A stretch of 39,210 nt of DNA from Achromobacter insuavis. GTDB taxonomy: Bacteria; Pseudomonadota; Gammaproteobacteria; Burkholderiales; Burkholderiaceae_B. The notes beneath the pieces were generated by a model, which did no database searches, had not been told where the DNA came from, and worked only from the letters and a program-made list of their open reading frames with translations. Below, one piece after another: positions 8,277 through 16,395 of this stretch. The DNA is taken from NCBI RefSeq assembly GCF_902859645.1, contig NZ_CADIJR010000058.1, forward strand, positions 1 to 39,210, in the 5' to 3' direction. The translations under genes and the position numbers were made by a program. Every line of letters begins with the position of its first letter. The first letter of the stretch is position 1.

Positions 8277-8330
8277 GACTGTATCGGAAATCACTTGCAA
8301 TTTGCGTGTAAGGCAGTGCGTGATACAGTC
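8277..8330. promoter_or_regulatory. Inverted repeat in the cfa/exporter divergent region
   Basis: The 160-base gap between the divergent cfa and exporter genes contains GACTGTATC (8277-8285) and its exact reverse complement GATACAGTC (8322-8330), separated by 36 bases. The symmetry places an equivalent half-site before each gene, so shared control or matched promoter elements are possible. No convincing -35/-10 pair was found. Confidence 0.35.
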
Positions 8331-8402
8331 TTTGGCTTGGTGCAAAACGCGCAATGCAGCGCGACGCGCCCTGTCCCTTGCGCGAGCCCCCTCGCGGTCC
8401 AC

Positions 8403-9602
8403 ATGCCCCCTACCCTTTCTTCCCGCGGCGCGCTGCCGGGCTGGCTCATTCTCATGGGCGCCCTGACGGCGATCGGTCCTTTCGCCATCGACATGTACCT
8501 GCCGGCGTTCCCGACGATCGCCGCCAACCTGGGCGTGCCGCGCGGCGATGTCGAGCGCACGCTGGCCGCTTACCTGATCGGCCTGGCGCTGGCGCAGGTG
8601 TTCTATGGCCCGATGGCCGACCGCTTCGGCCGCAAGCCGCCGCTGCTGGTGGGCCTGACGCTCTTCATGATCGCGTCGCTGGGCTGCGCCCTGGCCGGCT
8701 CGGTCGAGGCGCTGACCGGCTGGCGCGTGGTGCAGGCGATGGGCGGCGCGGCCGGCATCGTGATTCCGCGCGCCGTCATCCGCGACCATTACGAAACCCA
8801 CGAAGCGGCGCGCGCCATGTCGCTGCTGATGCTGATCATGGGCCTGGCGCCGATCCTCGCGCCGCTGGCCGGCGGACAACTGCTGGGCATCGCCAGCTGG
8901 CGCAGCCTGTTCTGGGTGATGCTGGCCGGCGGCGCCATGCTGATGACGGCCGTCGTGCTCATCATGAAGGAATCGCTGACGCCCGAGCGGGTCGTGCCGC
9001 TGCGCTGGCAGACCATCGTGCAGAACTACCGCGCCCTGTTCGCGCACCGCGGCTTCATGGCGCACAGCCTGGCCGGCGGCTTCGGCCAGGCCGGCATGTT
9101 CGCCTACATCATCGGCTCGCCGCGGGTGTTCATCGAACTGTACGGCGTCGACCCCAAGTATTACGGGCTGCTGTTCGGCACCAACGCGCTGTCGCTCATC
9201 ATCTGCTCGCAGATCAGCGCCCGCCTGCTGCGCACCCACACCCCGCGCCAGCTGCAACGCCGCGCCCTGACTGCGCTGGCCTGCGCCAGCCTGGCGGCGG
9301 TGGCGCTGACGCTCGTGGGCTGGATGACGCTGCCGCTGCTGATGGCCTGCCTGATCTGCTACATGGGCAGCCAGGGTTTCGTGAACCCCAACTCGGCGGC
9401 GCTGGCGCTGTCCGACCAGGGCAAGCGCCTGGGCGCGGCCTCGGCGCTATTGGGGACGCTTCAACTGTCGTGCGGCGCGCTGGCCGGTTTCGCCGTCAGC
9501 GCCTGGCAGACCGACAGCGCCCTGCCCCTGACGACCACGCTGGCGACCTGCGCCTGCCTGTCCTGGCTGTCGGGCCGCGTGGCGCAATCGCACCCGGTCT
9601 GA
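8403..9602 (+). CDS. Bcr/CflA family multidrug MFS exporter
   Basis: 399 residues from the ATG at 8403; upstream in-frame sequence lacks membrane character and no clear Shine-Dalgarno decides the start. About 12 hydrophobic segments are present. Family hallmarks are AIDMYLPAFPTIAANLG in helix 1, AQVFYGPMADRFGRKPPLL (MFS motif A between helices 2 and 3) and RAVIRDHYETHEAARAMS in the central region. Bcr/CflA proteins export bicyclomycin, chloramphenicol-like drugs, sulfonamides or cysteine by proton antiport at the inner membrane; the substrate here is not predictable. It stands alone, divergent from cfa and followed by the ribosomal-protein promoter. Confidence 0.9.
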   Translation: MPPTLSSRGALPGWLILMGALTAIGPFAIDMYLPAFPTIAANLGVPRGDVERTLAAYLIGLALAQVFYGPMADRFGRKPPLLVGLTLFMIASLGCALAGSVEALTGWRVVQAMGGAAGIVIPRAVIRDHYETHEAARAMSLLMLIMGLAPILAPLAGGQLLGIASWRSLFWVMLAGGAMLMTAVVLIMKESLTPERVVPLRWQTIVQNYRALFAHRGFMAHSLAGGFGQAGMFAYIIGSPRVFIELYGVDPKYYGLLFGTNALSLIICSQISARLLRTHTPRQLQRRALTALACASLAAVALTLVGWMTLPLLMACLICYMGSQGFVNPNSAALALSDQGKRLGAASALLGTLQLSCGALAGFAVSAWQTDSALPLTTTLATCACLSWLSGRVAQSHPV

Positions 9603-9743
9603 ATGCAGGGACACAAGGTATCGGCGGCCGCGCCGCCGCCCGCCGGTGGAGCATGCCCGCTGCTATCAAGCCGGCGGGCGCCGTCCGGACGCGTCCATCG
9701 CGGCAGGAAAGCCACGCCTTTCCCTGCGCCGCGCCCCTGGCAC

Positions 9744-9773
9744 TTGATTTATCTCGATTTTTCGTATTAGAAT
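9744..9773 (+). promoter_or_regulatory. Predicted sigma-70 promoter of rpmB-rpmG
   Basis: TTGATT (9744-9749) and TAGAAT (9768-9773) are separated by 18 bases within a locally AT-rich stretch, giving a transcript start near 9780. A second weaker candidate is TTGCGG (9850-9855) with TATAAG (9871-9876), spacing 15. Both precede rpmB on the plus strand. Confidence 0.55.
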
Positions 9774-9779
9774 CTACGT

Positions 9780-10040
9780 CTTCACATGAAGTTTCCCGTG
9801 CTGGACTACTATGCTTTGTAGTTCAACACTCTGACCCCCAAGCGCATTTTTGCGGATGGCAGGCAGCGGGTATAAGCACTGGGCGGGATCCCCGATTCCC
9901 CCTCATCCACTAAGACTGGGTGGCCGGCAAGATGGCAAGACCTCGTGGCAAGACCACGACGATCCACGCCTCTGATACAGCCCGGCGGCTGAAACCCTGT
10001 CTACCCCCCGGCGATGCGCAAGAATAAATGAGGTGCATCC
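9780..10040 (+). other. Long structured leader of rpmB
   Basis: About 260 bases separate the predicted start of transcription from the rpmB ATG, and no gene is supported. Short stems are visible: CTTCA-CA-TGAAG (9780-9791), an arm pair around ACTAC/GTAGT (9804-9820), and TCGTGG/CCACGA (9943-9959). GGCAAGA occurs three times in 28 bases (9926, 9934, 9947). A ribosomal-protein autoregulatory leader is possible but not shown. The Shine-Dalgarno GAGGTG lies just before the ATG. Confidence 0.4.
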
Positions 10041-10277
10041 ATGGCACGCGTATGCCAAGTGACCGGCAAAGGCCCGATGGTGGGCAACAACGTTTCGCAC
10101 GCGAACAACAAGACCAAGCGTCGCTTCCTGCCCAACCTGCAATCGCGCCGGTTCTGGGTTGAAAGCGAAAACCGCTGGGTGCGCCTGCGCGTCTCGGCCA
10201 AGGCCATCCGCACGATCGACAAGAACGGCATCGACGCCGTGCTGGCCGACATGCGTGCCCGCGGCGAACTGGCCTAA
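10041..10277 (+). CDS. rpmB: 50S ribosomal protein L28
   Basis: 78 residues, the standard betaproteobacterial length. It begins [20 protein letters not shown] and contains [19 protein letters not shown] and [17 protein letters not shown], all L28 signatures. The Shine-Dalgarno GAGGTG precedes the start by about six bases. L28 binds 23S rRNA near the E site of the large subunit. It is followed after 37 bases by rpmG, the widespread rpmB-rpmG pair, and both probably come from the promoter near 9744-9773. Confidence 0.98.
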   Translation: MARVCQVTGKGPMVGNNVSHANNKTKRRFLPNLQSRRFWVESENRWVRLRVSAKAIRTIDKNGIDAVLADMRARGELA

Positions 10278-10314
10278 TCGGCCCCCCGCCAATCTGACAT
10301 ACTAGGAGCACGAC

Positions 10315-10482
10315 ATGGCCAAAGGTATCCGCGAAAAGATCAAGCTCGAGTCGACTGCCGGCACGGGTCATTTCTACACGACCACCAAGAACAAGCGCAA
10401 CATGCCCGAGAAGATGCTGATCAAGAAGTTTGATCCGGTCGCTCGCAAGCACGTTGACTACAAGGAAACCAAGCTGAAGTAA
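10315..10482 (+). CDS. rpmG: 50S ribosomal protein L33, Zn-independent form
   Basis: 55 residues beginning [20 protein letters not shown], with the typical [19 protein letters not shown] and the end [10 protein letters not shown]. It has no cysteine, so it is the C-minus (Zn-independent) type of L33. AGGAG lies seven to eight bases before the ATG. Its stop is followed 23 bases later by a strong intrinsic terminator, closing the rpmB-rpmG unit. Confidence 0.98.
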   Translation: MAKGIREKIKLESTAGTGHFYTTTKNKRNMPEKMLIKKFDPVARKHVDYKETKLK

Positions 10483-10505
10483 TTCGGCCGGTCTCCGGAA
10501 AGTCG

Positions 10506-10534
10506 AAAAAGCCCTGCCCTCGCAGGGCTTTTTT
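10506..10534 (+). terminator. Intrinsic terminator after rpmG
   Basis: Stem GCCCTGC (10511-10517) pairs with GCAGGGC (10522-10528) over loop CCTC, with AAAAA before and TTTTTT (10529-10534) after. A second short stem, CCCTGC-ATC-GCAGGG (10545-10559), follows at once without a T-run. Confidence 0.92.
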
Positions 10535-10701
10535 CATTGCTGGGCCCTGCATCGCAGGGTCTTCTCACGTTGGCGGACGGACCCGTCCCCCGCCGTTTTC
10601 CTTGGCGCTCGGACGCCGCGCATGCTTCAATTGGGCCGCAACAGCAATCGTCCCCTACAAGGCCCGGCTCCGGCCGGACCTTCTTGCCTGCGATATCCGC
10701 C

Positions 10702-11931
10702 ATGCTCCGTCCCTGCCTGACCCTGCTGCGCCGCGCGCTCGCTCCCGCGCTACTGGCCCTGGTGCTGACTCCCGTCGCGTCCGCCAAGGACGCCAAAGAC
10801 AAGGAACCGCCGATCCGCATCGGCGAGATCAACAGCTACAAGGCGATTCCGGCCTTCCTCGGTCCGTACAAGAAAGGCTGGCAACTGGCGCAGGAAGAGA
10901 TCAACGCCGCCGGCGGCGTACTCGGCCGCAAGCTCGAGGTGATCTCGCGCGACGACAACGGCAACCCCGGCGACTCGGTGCGCGCCGCCCAGGAACTGCT
11001 GGCGCGCGAAAAGGTCGACCTGCTGTTCGGCGGCTTCCTGTCCAACACCGGGCTGGCGCTGACCGACTTCGCCAAGCAGCAACAGGTGTTCTTCCTGGCC
11101 GCCGAGCCGCTGACCGACAAGATCACCTGGCAGGAAGGCAACCGCTACACGTACCGCCTGCGGCCGTCCACCTGGATGCACGTGGCTGCGCTGGCGCCCA
11201 AGGCGCTGGCCCTGCGCAAGAAGCGCTGGGCCATCGTCTACCCCAACTACGAATACGGACAATCGGCGGTGGCCACCTTCAAGGCCATGATGAAGTCGTT
11301 CCAGTCCGACGTCGAATTCGTCGCCGAGCAGGCCGTGCCGCTGGGCAAGGTCGACGCCGGCGCGGTGGTGCAGGCGCTGGCCGACGCCAAGCCGGACGCC
11401 ATCTTCAACGTGCTGTTCGCCGCCGACCTGACCCGCTTCGTGCGCGAGGGCAACACCCGCGGCCTGTTCGAGAACCGCGCCGTGGTCTCGGTGCTGTCCG
11501 GCGAACCGGAATACCTGGAACCGCTGGGCGCCGACACGCCGTCGGGCTGGATCGTCACCGGCTACCCCTGGTACGCCATCGACACCCCGGCCAACAAGAC
11601 CTTCGTCGAGGCCTACCGCAAGCGCTACAACGAGACGCCCAAGGTCGGCTCGGTGGTCGGCTACGCCTCGCTGATGTCGATCGCCCAGGGCCTGAAGGCT
11701 GCCGGCGAAGTCGACACCGAAAAGCTGGTCGACGCCTTCGCCGGGCTGAAAGTGGATACGCCCTACGGCCCGATCCAGTACCGCAAGATCGACCACCAGT
11801 CGACCATGGGCGTCTACATCGGCGTCACCGCGGTCGAGGACGGCAAGGGCATCATGAAGGACTTCGCCTACATCGACGGCGCGCGCCTGCAGCCGCCGGA
11901 TGAACAAGTGCGCAAGATGCGTCCGCACTGA
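10702..11931 (+). CDS. ABC transporter substrate-binding protein, LivJ/amide type
   Basis: 409 residues with a signal peptide (MLRPCLTLLRR, hydrophobic core LAPALLALVLTPVASA, cleavage probably after residue 28). The mature part is a type I periplasmic binding protein: PPIRIGEINSYKAIPAFLGP, GWQLAQEEINAAGGVLGRKL, VISRDDNGNPGDSVRAAQEL and the hinge-side WAIVYPNYEYGQSA. These are the marks of the branched-chain amino acid/urea/amide binding family, which captures the ligand in the periplasm. The ligand cannot be read from sequence. The stop overlaps the start of the permease gene by one base (TGATG), so the two are cotranscribed. No clear Shine-Dalgarno supports this ATG. Confidence 0.9.
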   Translation: MLRPCLTLLRRALAPALLALVLTPVASAKDAKDKEPPIRIGEINSYKAIPAFLGPYKKGWQLAQEEINAAGGVLGRKLEVISRDDNGNPGDSVRAAQELLAREKVDLLFGGFLSNTGLALTDFAKQQQVFFLAAEPLTDKITWQEGNRYTYRLRPSTWMHVAALAPKALALRKKRWAIVYPNYEYGQSAVATFKAMMKSFQSDVEFVAEQAVPLGKVDAGAVVQALADAKPDAIFNVLFAADLTRFVREGNTRGLFENRAVVSVLSGEPEYLEPLGADTPSGWIVTGYPWYAIDTPANKTFVEAYRKRYNETPKVGSVVGYASLMSIAQGLKAAGEVDTEKLVDAFAGLKVDTPYGPIQYRKIDHQSTMGVYIGVTAVEDGKGIMKDFAYIDGARLQPPDEQVRKMRPH

Positions 11932-13808
11932 TGAGCCTGTCGGGGCTGCTGTCGCAGCTGCTCAACGGCCTGGCGGACGCCAGCGCGCTGTTCCTGGTGG
12001 CCGCCGGCCTGTCGCTGATCTTCGGCGTCACGCGCGTCGTCAACTTCGCGCACGGCTCCTTCTACATGCTGGGGATCTACCTGGCCTGGAGCTTCACCCA
12101 CTATTTCGGCGACGGACCGGGTTACTGGGCCGGCCTGCTGCTGGCGGCGCTGGCCACCGGCCTGATCGGCGCCGCCGCCGAACTGCTGGTGCTCAAGCGG
12201 CTGTATCGCGCGCCGGAACTGTTCCAGCTGCTGGCGACCTTCGCGCTGGTGCTCATCATCGGCGACGCCGCCTTGGCGATCTGGGGTCCGGAAGACCTGT
12301 TTGCGGCCCGCGCGCCCGGCCTGTCGGGCGCGGTCGAGATCCTGGGCCGGCGCTTTCCCCAATATGACCTGCTGCTGATCGTGGCCGGCCCGGTGGTGCT
12401 GGGCCTGCTGTGGCTGCTGCTGATGCGCACCCGCTGGGGCCGGCTGCTGCGCGCCGCCGCCGAGAACCGCGACATGCTGGCCGCGCTCGGCGTCAACCAG
12501 GCCTGGCTGTTCACCTCGGCCTTCACGCTGGGCGCGTTCCTGGCCGGGCTGGGCGGCGCGCTGGCCGCGCCGCGCGTGCCCGCCACGCTCGGGCTCGACC
12601 TGGAGATCATCGCCAGCGCCTTCGTGGTCGTCGTAGTAGGCGGCCTGGGCTCGATCCCCGGCGCCTTCCTGGCCGCGGTGCTGATCTGCTGCGTCAAGGC
12701 CGTCTTCGTCTTCCTGGGCCAGGTGCAAATCGGCCCCTGGCTGTTCAACCTGTCCAAGCTCACGCTGCTGGCCGAATTCGCCGTCATGGCGGTGGTGCTG
12801 GTGGCGCGGCCGTGGGGCCTGCTGGGCCGGGCGCCGGCGCCCTCCTCGCACGCGCTGGCGGCCGAGGCGCCCATCGCCCCCGCCGGCCGCCGCCTGCGGC
12901 TGGCCTATGGCGCGTTGCTGGCGCTGCTGCTCCTGGCGCCGCTGGCGGCGGCGCAATGGCCCTATCTGGGCATCCTGCTGACCGAAGTGCTGATCGCCGC
13001 CCTGTTCGCCGCCAGCCTGCATTTCCTGACCGGCCTGGCGGGCATGACCAGCTTCGGCCACGCCGCCTGGTTCGGCCTGGGCGCCTATGGCGCCGCGCTG
13101 CTGCTGAAGCTGGCGGCGCTGCCGATGGAAGCCGCCTTGCTGCTCGGGCCGCTGGCCGCCGGACTCGGCGCCGTGGTGTTCGGCTGGTTCTGCGTGCGGC
13201 TGTCCGGCGTGTACCTGGCGATGCTGACCCTGGCGGTGGCGCAGATCCTGTGGGCGCTGGCCTATCAATGGGACGACGTCACCGGCGGCAGCAACGGCCT
13301 GATCGGCCTGTGGCCGTCGCGCTGGCTGACGCAGGGGCCCTGGTTCTACTACCTGACGCTGGCGCTGTGCGCGCTCGGCATCGCCTGGCTGCGGCGTCTG
13401 GCGTTCTCGCCGCTGGGCTACGCGCTGCGCGGCGCGCGCGATTCGGCCCTGCGGGCCGAGGCGCTGGGCATGGACACGCGGCGCATCCAGTGGGTCGGTT
13501 TCGTGGCCGCCTCGCTGGCCGCGGGCCTGGCCGGATCGCTGTACGCGTTCTCCAAAGGCAGCATCGCCCCCGACGTGCTCGGCGTGAGTCGGTCGGTGGA
13601 CGGCCTGGTGATGGTGCTGCTGGGAGGCCTGCAGACGCTGGCCGGCCCGCTGGTCGGCGCGGCGGCCTACACCTGGCTGCAGGATGCCGCGGCGCGCAGC
13701 ACCGACTACTGGCACGCGGTGCTGGGGCTCGCCATCCTGGCGCTGGTGATGGTGTTTCCCGCAGGCCTGGCGGGCGCCGCGGCGCGCGGGGCGCGGAGGC
13801 GCGCATGA
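11931..13808 (+). CDS. Fused LivH-LivM branched-chain amino acid-type ABC permease
   Basis: 625 residues, about twice one Liv permease. Residues 1 to about 300 are LivH-like (SLIFGVTRVVNFAHGSFYML, VVVGGLGSIPGAFLAA). After a short Pro/Ala linker (APAPSSHALAAEAPIAPAG) the remaining half is LivM-like (GLAGMTSFGHAAWFGLGAY, LSGVYLAMLTLAVAQI, DDVTGGSNGLIGL, LGMDTRRIQWVGFVAA). The fusion supplies both halves of the membrane channel in one chain. Such fusions are known in betaproteobacteria. The stop overlaps the livG start (ATGA). With one fused permease, two ATPase domains are expected, but only one ATPase gene follows. Confidence 0.93.
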   Translation: MSLSGLLSQLLNGLADASALFLVAAGLSLIFGVTRVVNFAHGSFYMLGIYLAWSFTHYFGDGPGYWAGLLLAALATGLIGAAAELLVLKRLYRAPELFQLLATFALVLIIGDAALAIWGPEDLFAARAPGLSGAVEILGRRFPQYDLLLIVAGPVVLGLLWLLLMRTRWGRLLRAAAENRDMLAALGVNQAWLFTSAFTLGAFLAGLGGALAAPRVPATLGLDLEIIASAFVVVVVGGLGSIPGAFLAAVLICCVKAVFVFLGQVQIGPWLFNLSKLTLLAEFAVMAVVLVARPWGLLGRAPAPSSHALAAEAPIAPAGRRLRLAYGALLALLLLAPLAAAQWPYLGILLTEVLIAALFAASLHFLTGLAGMTSFGHAAWFGLGAYGAALLLKLAALPMEAALLLGPLAAGLGAVVFGWFCVRLSGVYLAMLTLAVAQILWALAYQWDDVTGGSNGLIGLWPSRWLTQGPWFYYLTLALCALGIAWLRRLAFSPLGYALRGARDSALRAEALGMDTRRIQWVGFVAASLAAGLAGSLYAFSKGSIAPDVLGVSRSVDGLVMVLLGGLQTLAGPLVGAAAYTWLQDAAARSTDYWHAVLGLAILALVMVFPAGLAGAAARGARRRA

Positions 13809-14566
13809 CCACGGCCGACGCCTTGCTGCGGGTCCAGGGGCTGCGCAAATCGTTCGGCGGCATCGACGCGCTGGCGGACGTCTCGTTCCAGCTCGAGGCC
13901 GGCCACATGCTGGCGCTGATCGGTCCGAACGGCGCCGGCAAGTCCACCTGCTTCAACGTGCTGGGCGGCCAGCTGCGGCCCGACGCCGGCTCCGTGCGCC
14001 TGGATGGACGCGAGCTGGTGGGCCTGCCGGCCGGCAAGATCTGCCGCCTGGGCGTCGGCCGCACCTTCCAGACCGCCGCCACCTTCCGCTCGATGACGGT
14101 GCTGGAAAACGTGCAGACCGCCCTGCTGTCGCGCGACCGCCTGCTGCTGCGCCCCTGGCGCCGCGCCGCCTCGCACCGCCCCGACGAAGCCATGGCGCTG
14201 CTGCAACAGGTACGGATGGCCACCCAGGCCGGCGCGCACTGCGGCGCGCTGGCCTACGGCGACGTCAAGCGGGTCGAGCTGGCCATGGCGCTGGCGCACC
14301 GGCCTAAGCTGCTGCTGATGGACGAACCCACCGCCGGCATGGCCACCAACGAACGCCATGCGCTCATGCGCCTGACGCGCGAGCTGGCCGATACGCAGCG
14401 CATGGCGGTGCTGTTCACCGAGCACAGCCTGGACGTGGTGTTCAAGCATGCCGACCGCATCGCCGTGCTGGTGCGCGGCAGCCTGCTGGCCGAAGGCCCG
14501 CCGGACCGGATCGCGGCCGACGCGCGCGTCCAGGCCGCCTACCTGGGCACCGACGCCCCGGGCTGA
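13805..14566 (+). CDS. LivG-type ABC transporter ATP-binding protein
   Basis: 253 residues starting at the ATG overlapping the permease stop. Walker A GPNGAGKST is at 40-48, the Q-loop at RTFQTAATF, the signature region LAYGDVKR at 149-156, Walker B LLLMDEPT at 169-176, and the switch His at 207 (TEHSLDVV). The C-terminal DRIAADARVQAAYLGTD is typical of LivG. The signature has LAYGD where LivG proteins usually have LSYGQ or LAYGQ, a small but visible deviation. It drives transport through the fused permease. No livF follows: the next gene converges with only seven bases between stops, so this protein may act as a homodimer or pair with a subunit encoded elsewhere. Confidence 0.93.
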   Translation: MTTADALLRVQGLRKSFGGIDALADVSFQLEAGHMLALIGPNGAGKSTCFNVLGGQLRPDAGSVRLDGRELVGLPAGKICRLGVGRTFQTAATFRSMTVLENVQTALLSRDRLLLRPWRRAASHRPDEAMALLQQVRMATQAGAHCGALAYGDVKRVELAMALAHRPKLLLMDEPTAGMATNERHALMRLTRELADTQRMAVLFTEHSLDVVFKHADRIAVLVRGSLLAEGPPDRIAADARVQAAYLGTDAPG

Positions 14567-14573
14567 GACCGGC

Positions 14574-16358
14574 TCAGTGGCCGGCCTGCGGGCTCTCGGG
14601 CTGGCATTCCCAGAACACCCTGGCCTGGCAGCCGGCGCAGATGCCCCGGTCGAGCCGGGCGTAAATCGTGTGCAGCGCGGTCGCCTTGTCGGGGAACACG
14701 TGGTCCGCGCCCAGCCGCTCCAGGAAGCCGGTGCGGCGCCACATCGCCAGCACCTCGGGGCGCGGCCGGTGGAAGTAGAGGTCGCCGCCCATGGCGCGGC
14801 GCGCCACCAGTTCGTCCTCCCAGACCTGGGCGCCGGCCAGGTCGATGAAATTCATGCTCTTGGCCATCACCAGCAAATGACGCGGCGCCGCCGCGCCCTC
14901 GCGCAGGTCCTGCAGGCGCTGCGCCACGTGTGCGGCGGCGCCGAAATACACCGACCCTTCCATGCGCAGCAGCTTGAGCTGGGGGCATTCCGGCAATGCC
15001 TCGGGCTGCTGCGCCAGCACCACGAAACGGCGGTCCAGCCCGCGCGAATCGAAGCCCATGGTGCGCATCGCCGGCCGCGAGGTGCGGTGCAGGTACGCCA
15101 TCAGCGACAGCACCGTGCCCAGCAGGATCGCGACCTCCATGCGGATCGTCACGGTGGCCGCCAGCGTGGCCGCGGCGATCGCGCTTTCCCCGGGCTGGGT
15201 GCGGATCAGCTGGCGCCAGCGCGGCACGTCCAGCAGGGTCCAGGCCACCAGCAGCAGCAGGCCCGCGATGGCCGCGTGCGGGATCCGCGCCAGCAAGGGG
15301 CCGCTCAGCGCCACCAGCGCCATCAGCAGCAACGCCGAGAACACCGCCGCCAGCGGCGTCTTCGCGCCCGCCTCGTAGTTGGGAATGGAGCGGTTGAGCG
15401 AACCGCAGGACAGATAACAGGAAAAGAAGCCGCCGACCACGTTGGACAGGCCCTGCCCGACGAATTCACGATTGGCGTCGATGCGCTGGCCCGAGCGCGT
15501 CGCCACCGCCTTGGCGATGGAAATGGACTGCGCCAGCGCCACGATGGTCAGCGCGAACGCCAGGCTGAGCAGATCGGGCAAGGCGCGCCAATCGACGCTG
15601 GGCACATGGAAGGGCGGCCACGGCTGCGCGAGGTCGCCCAGAAGCGGCACCGGCGTGGCGCCCAAGCGATCCGCCGCCGCGTTGAACGCCGCCGCGGCCA
15701 GCGCCCCCGCCGCCAGCCCGGCCAGCATATAGGGCTTGCGCTTGTCGAGCCGCTTGAGCAACAGGGCCGAAGCCAGGGTCACCGCCGTCACCAGCAGCGC
15801 GCCCGCCTGCAATTGGTCCCAATGGCCAGCCAGGCTGGCCAGCAAGGCGCCGGCGCCATGCGAGTCCGGCGCCGGCAGGCCCAGGGCATCCTTGAGCGCA
15901 TGCACCGCGATCAGCAGGGCCGCGCCGCTGGTGAAGCCAAATAGCGCCGACGGCGAAATGAAGTGCGCCAGCGAGCCCAGCCGCAGCGCGCCCACCAGCC
16001 ATTGCATCAGCCCGACCAACACCGTCACCGCCAGCGCCAGCTCGATGTAGCCCGGGCTGCCCGCCACCGCCAGCGGCGTCAGCACGGCGAACAGCGCCAG
16101 CGAATTGGCATTGGTGGGGCCGGACATGACATGGCGGCTGGAGCCGAACAGCGCCGCCACGATACAGGGCACGATGGCCGAATACAGGCCGTATTGCGCC
16201 GGCAGCCCGGCCAGCGTGGCGAAGGCCACGCCCTGCGGCAGCACCAACAGCGCGCCCAGCAGCCCGGCCGCCAGGTCCGCGCGCAGGGTCGCGGGGCCGA
16301 CTTCCGGCACCCAATCGCCAAACACCCGCGCCAACCCCGCTTTGCTTCCCGCCGCCAT
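14574..16358 (-). CDS. SulP family anion transporter with STAS domain and Cys-containing tail
   Basis: 594 residues. The start at 16358 has AGGGGAG just upstream; the longer in-frame upstream extension covers the pphA coding region and is not protein-like. The membrane domain has about 12 to 14 segments with SulP hallmarks LLVLPQGVAFATLAGLPAQY, SSRHVMSGPTNANSL and GFFSCYLSCGSLNRS. A STAS domain follows (about 455-560) with VYFGAAAHVAQRL and MAKSMNFIDLAGAQ. The last 23 residues contain C574-xx-C577 and C585, unusual for SulP. SulP proteins carry sulfate, bicarbonate or dicarboxylates; the substrate here is unknown. It lies 37 bases downstream of the phosphonopyruvate hydrolase gene on the same strand. 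Confidence 0.92.
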   Translation of the reverse strand: MAAGSKAGLARVFGDWVPEVGPATLRADLAAGLLGALLVLPQGVAFATLAGLPAQYGLYSAIVPCIVAALFGSSRHVMSGPTNANSLALFAVLTPLAVAGSPGYIELALAVTVLVGLMQWLVGALRLGSLAHFISPSALFGFTSGAALLIAVHALKDALGLPAPDSHGAGALLASLAGHWDQLQAGALLVTAVTLASALLLKRLDKRKPYMLAGLAAGALAAAAFNAAADRLGATPVPLLGDLAQPWPPFHVPSVDWRALPDLLSLAFALTIVALAQSISIAKAVATRSGQRIDANREFVGQGLSNVVGGFFSCYLSCGSLNRSIPNYEAGAKTPLAAVFSALLLMALVALSGPLLARIPHAAIAGLLLLVAWTLLDVPRWRQLIRTQPGESAIAAATLAATVTIRMEVAILLGTVLSLMAYLHRTSRPAMRTMGFDSRGLDRRFVVLAQQPEALPECPQLKLLRMEGSVYFGAAAHVAQRLQDLREGAAAPRHLLVMAKSMNFIDLAGAQVWEDELVARRAMGGDLYFHRPRPEVLAMWRRTGFLERLGADHVFPDKATALHTIYARLDRGICAGCQARVFWECQPESPQAGH

Positions 16359-16395
16359 CGCTCCCCTGCCCCGTCTTTTTGATATTCCCGCGCGC

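Noticed and set aside
11868-13715. A 615-codon open frame antisense to the LivHM permease
   Set aside because: It is a Gln/Arg/Ala-rich shadow of the hydrophobic permease coding frame; no start signal or domain.
14567-14573. A hidden or frameshifted livF after livG
   Set aside because: Only seven bases separate livG from the convergent SulP gene, and no second ATPase motif set appears in any frame nearby.
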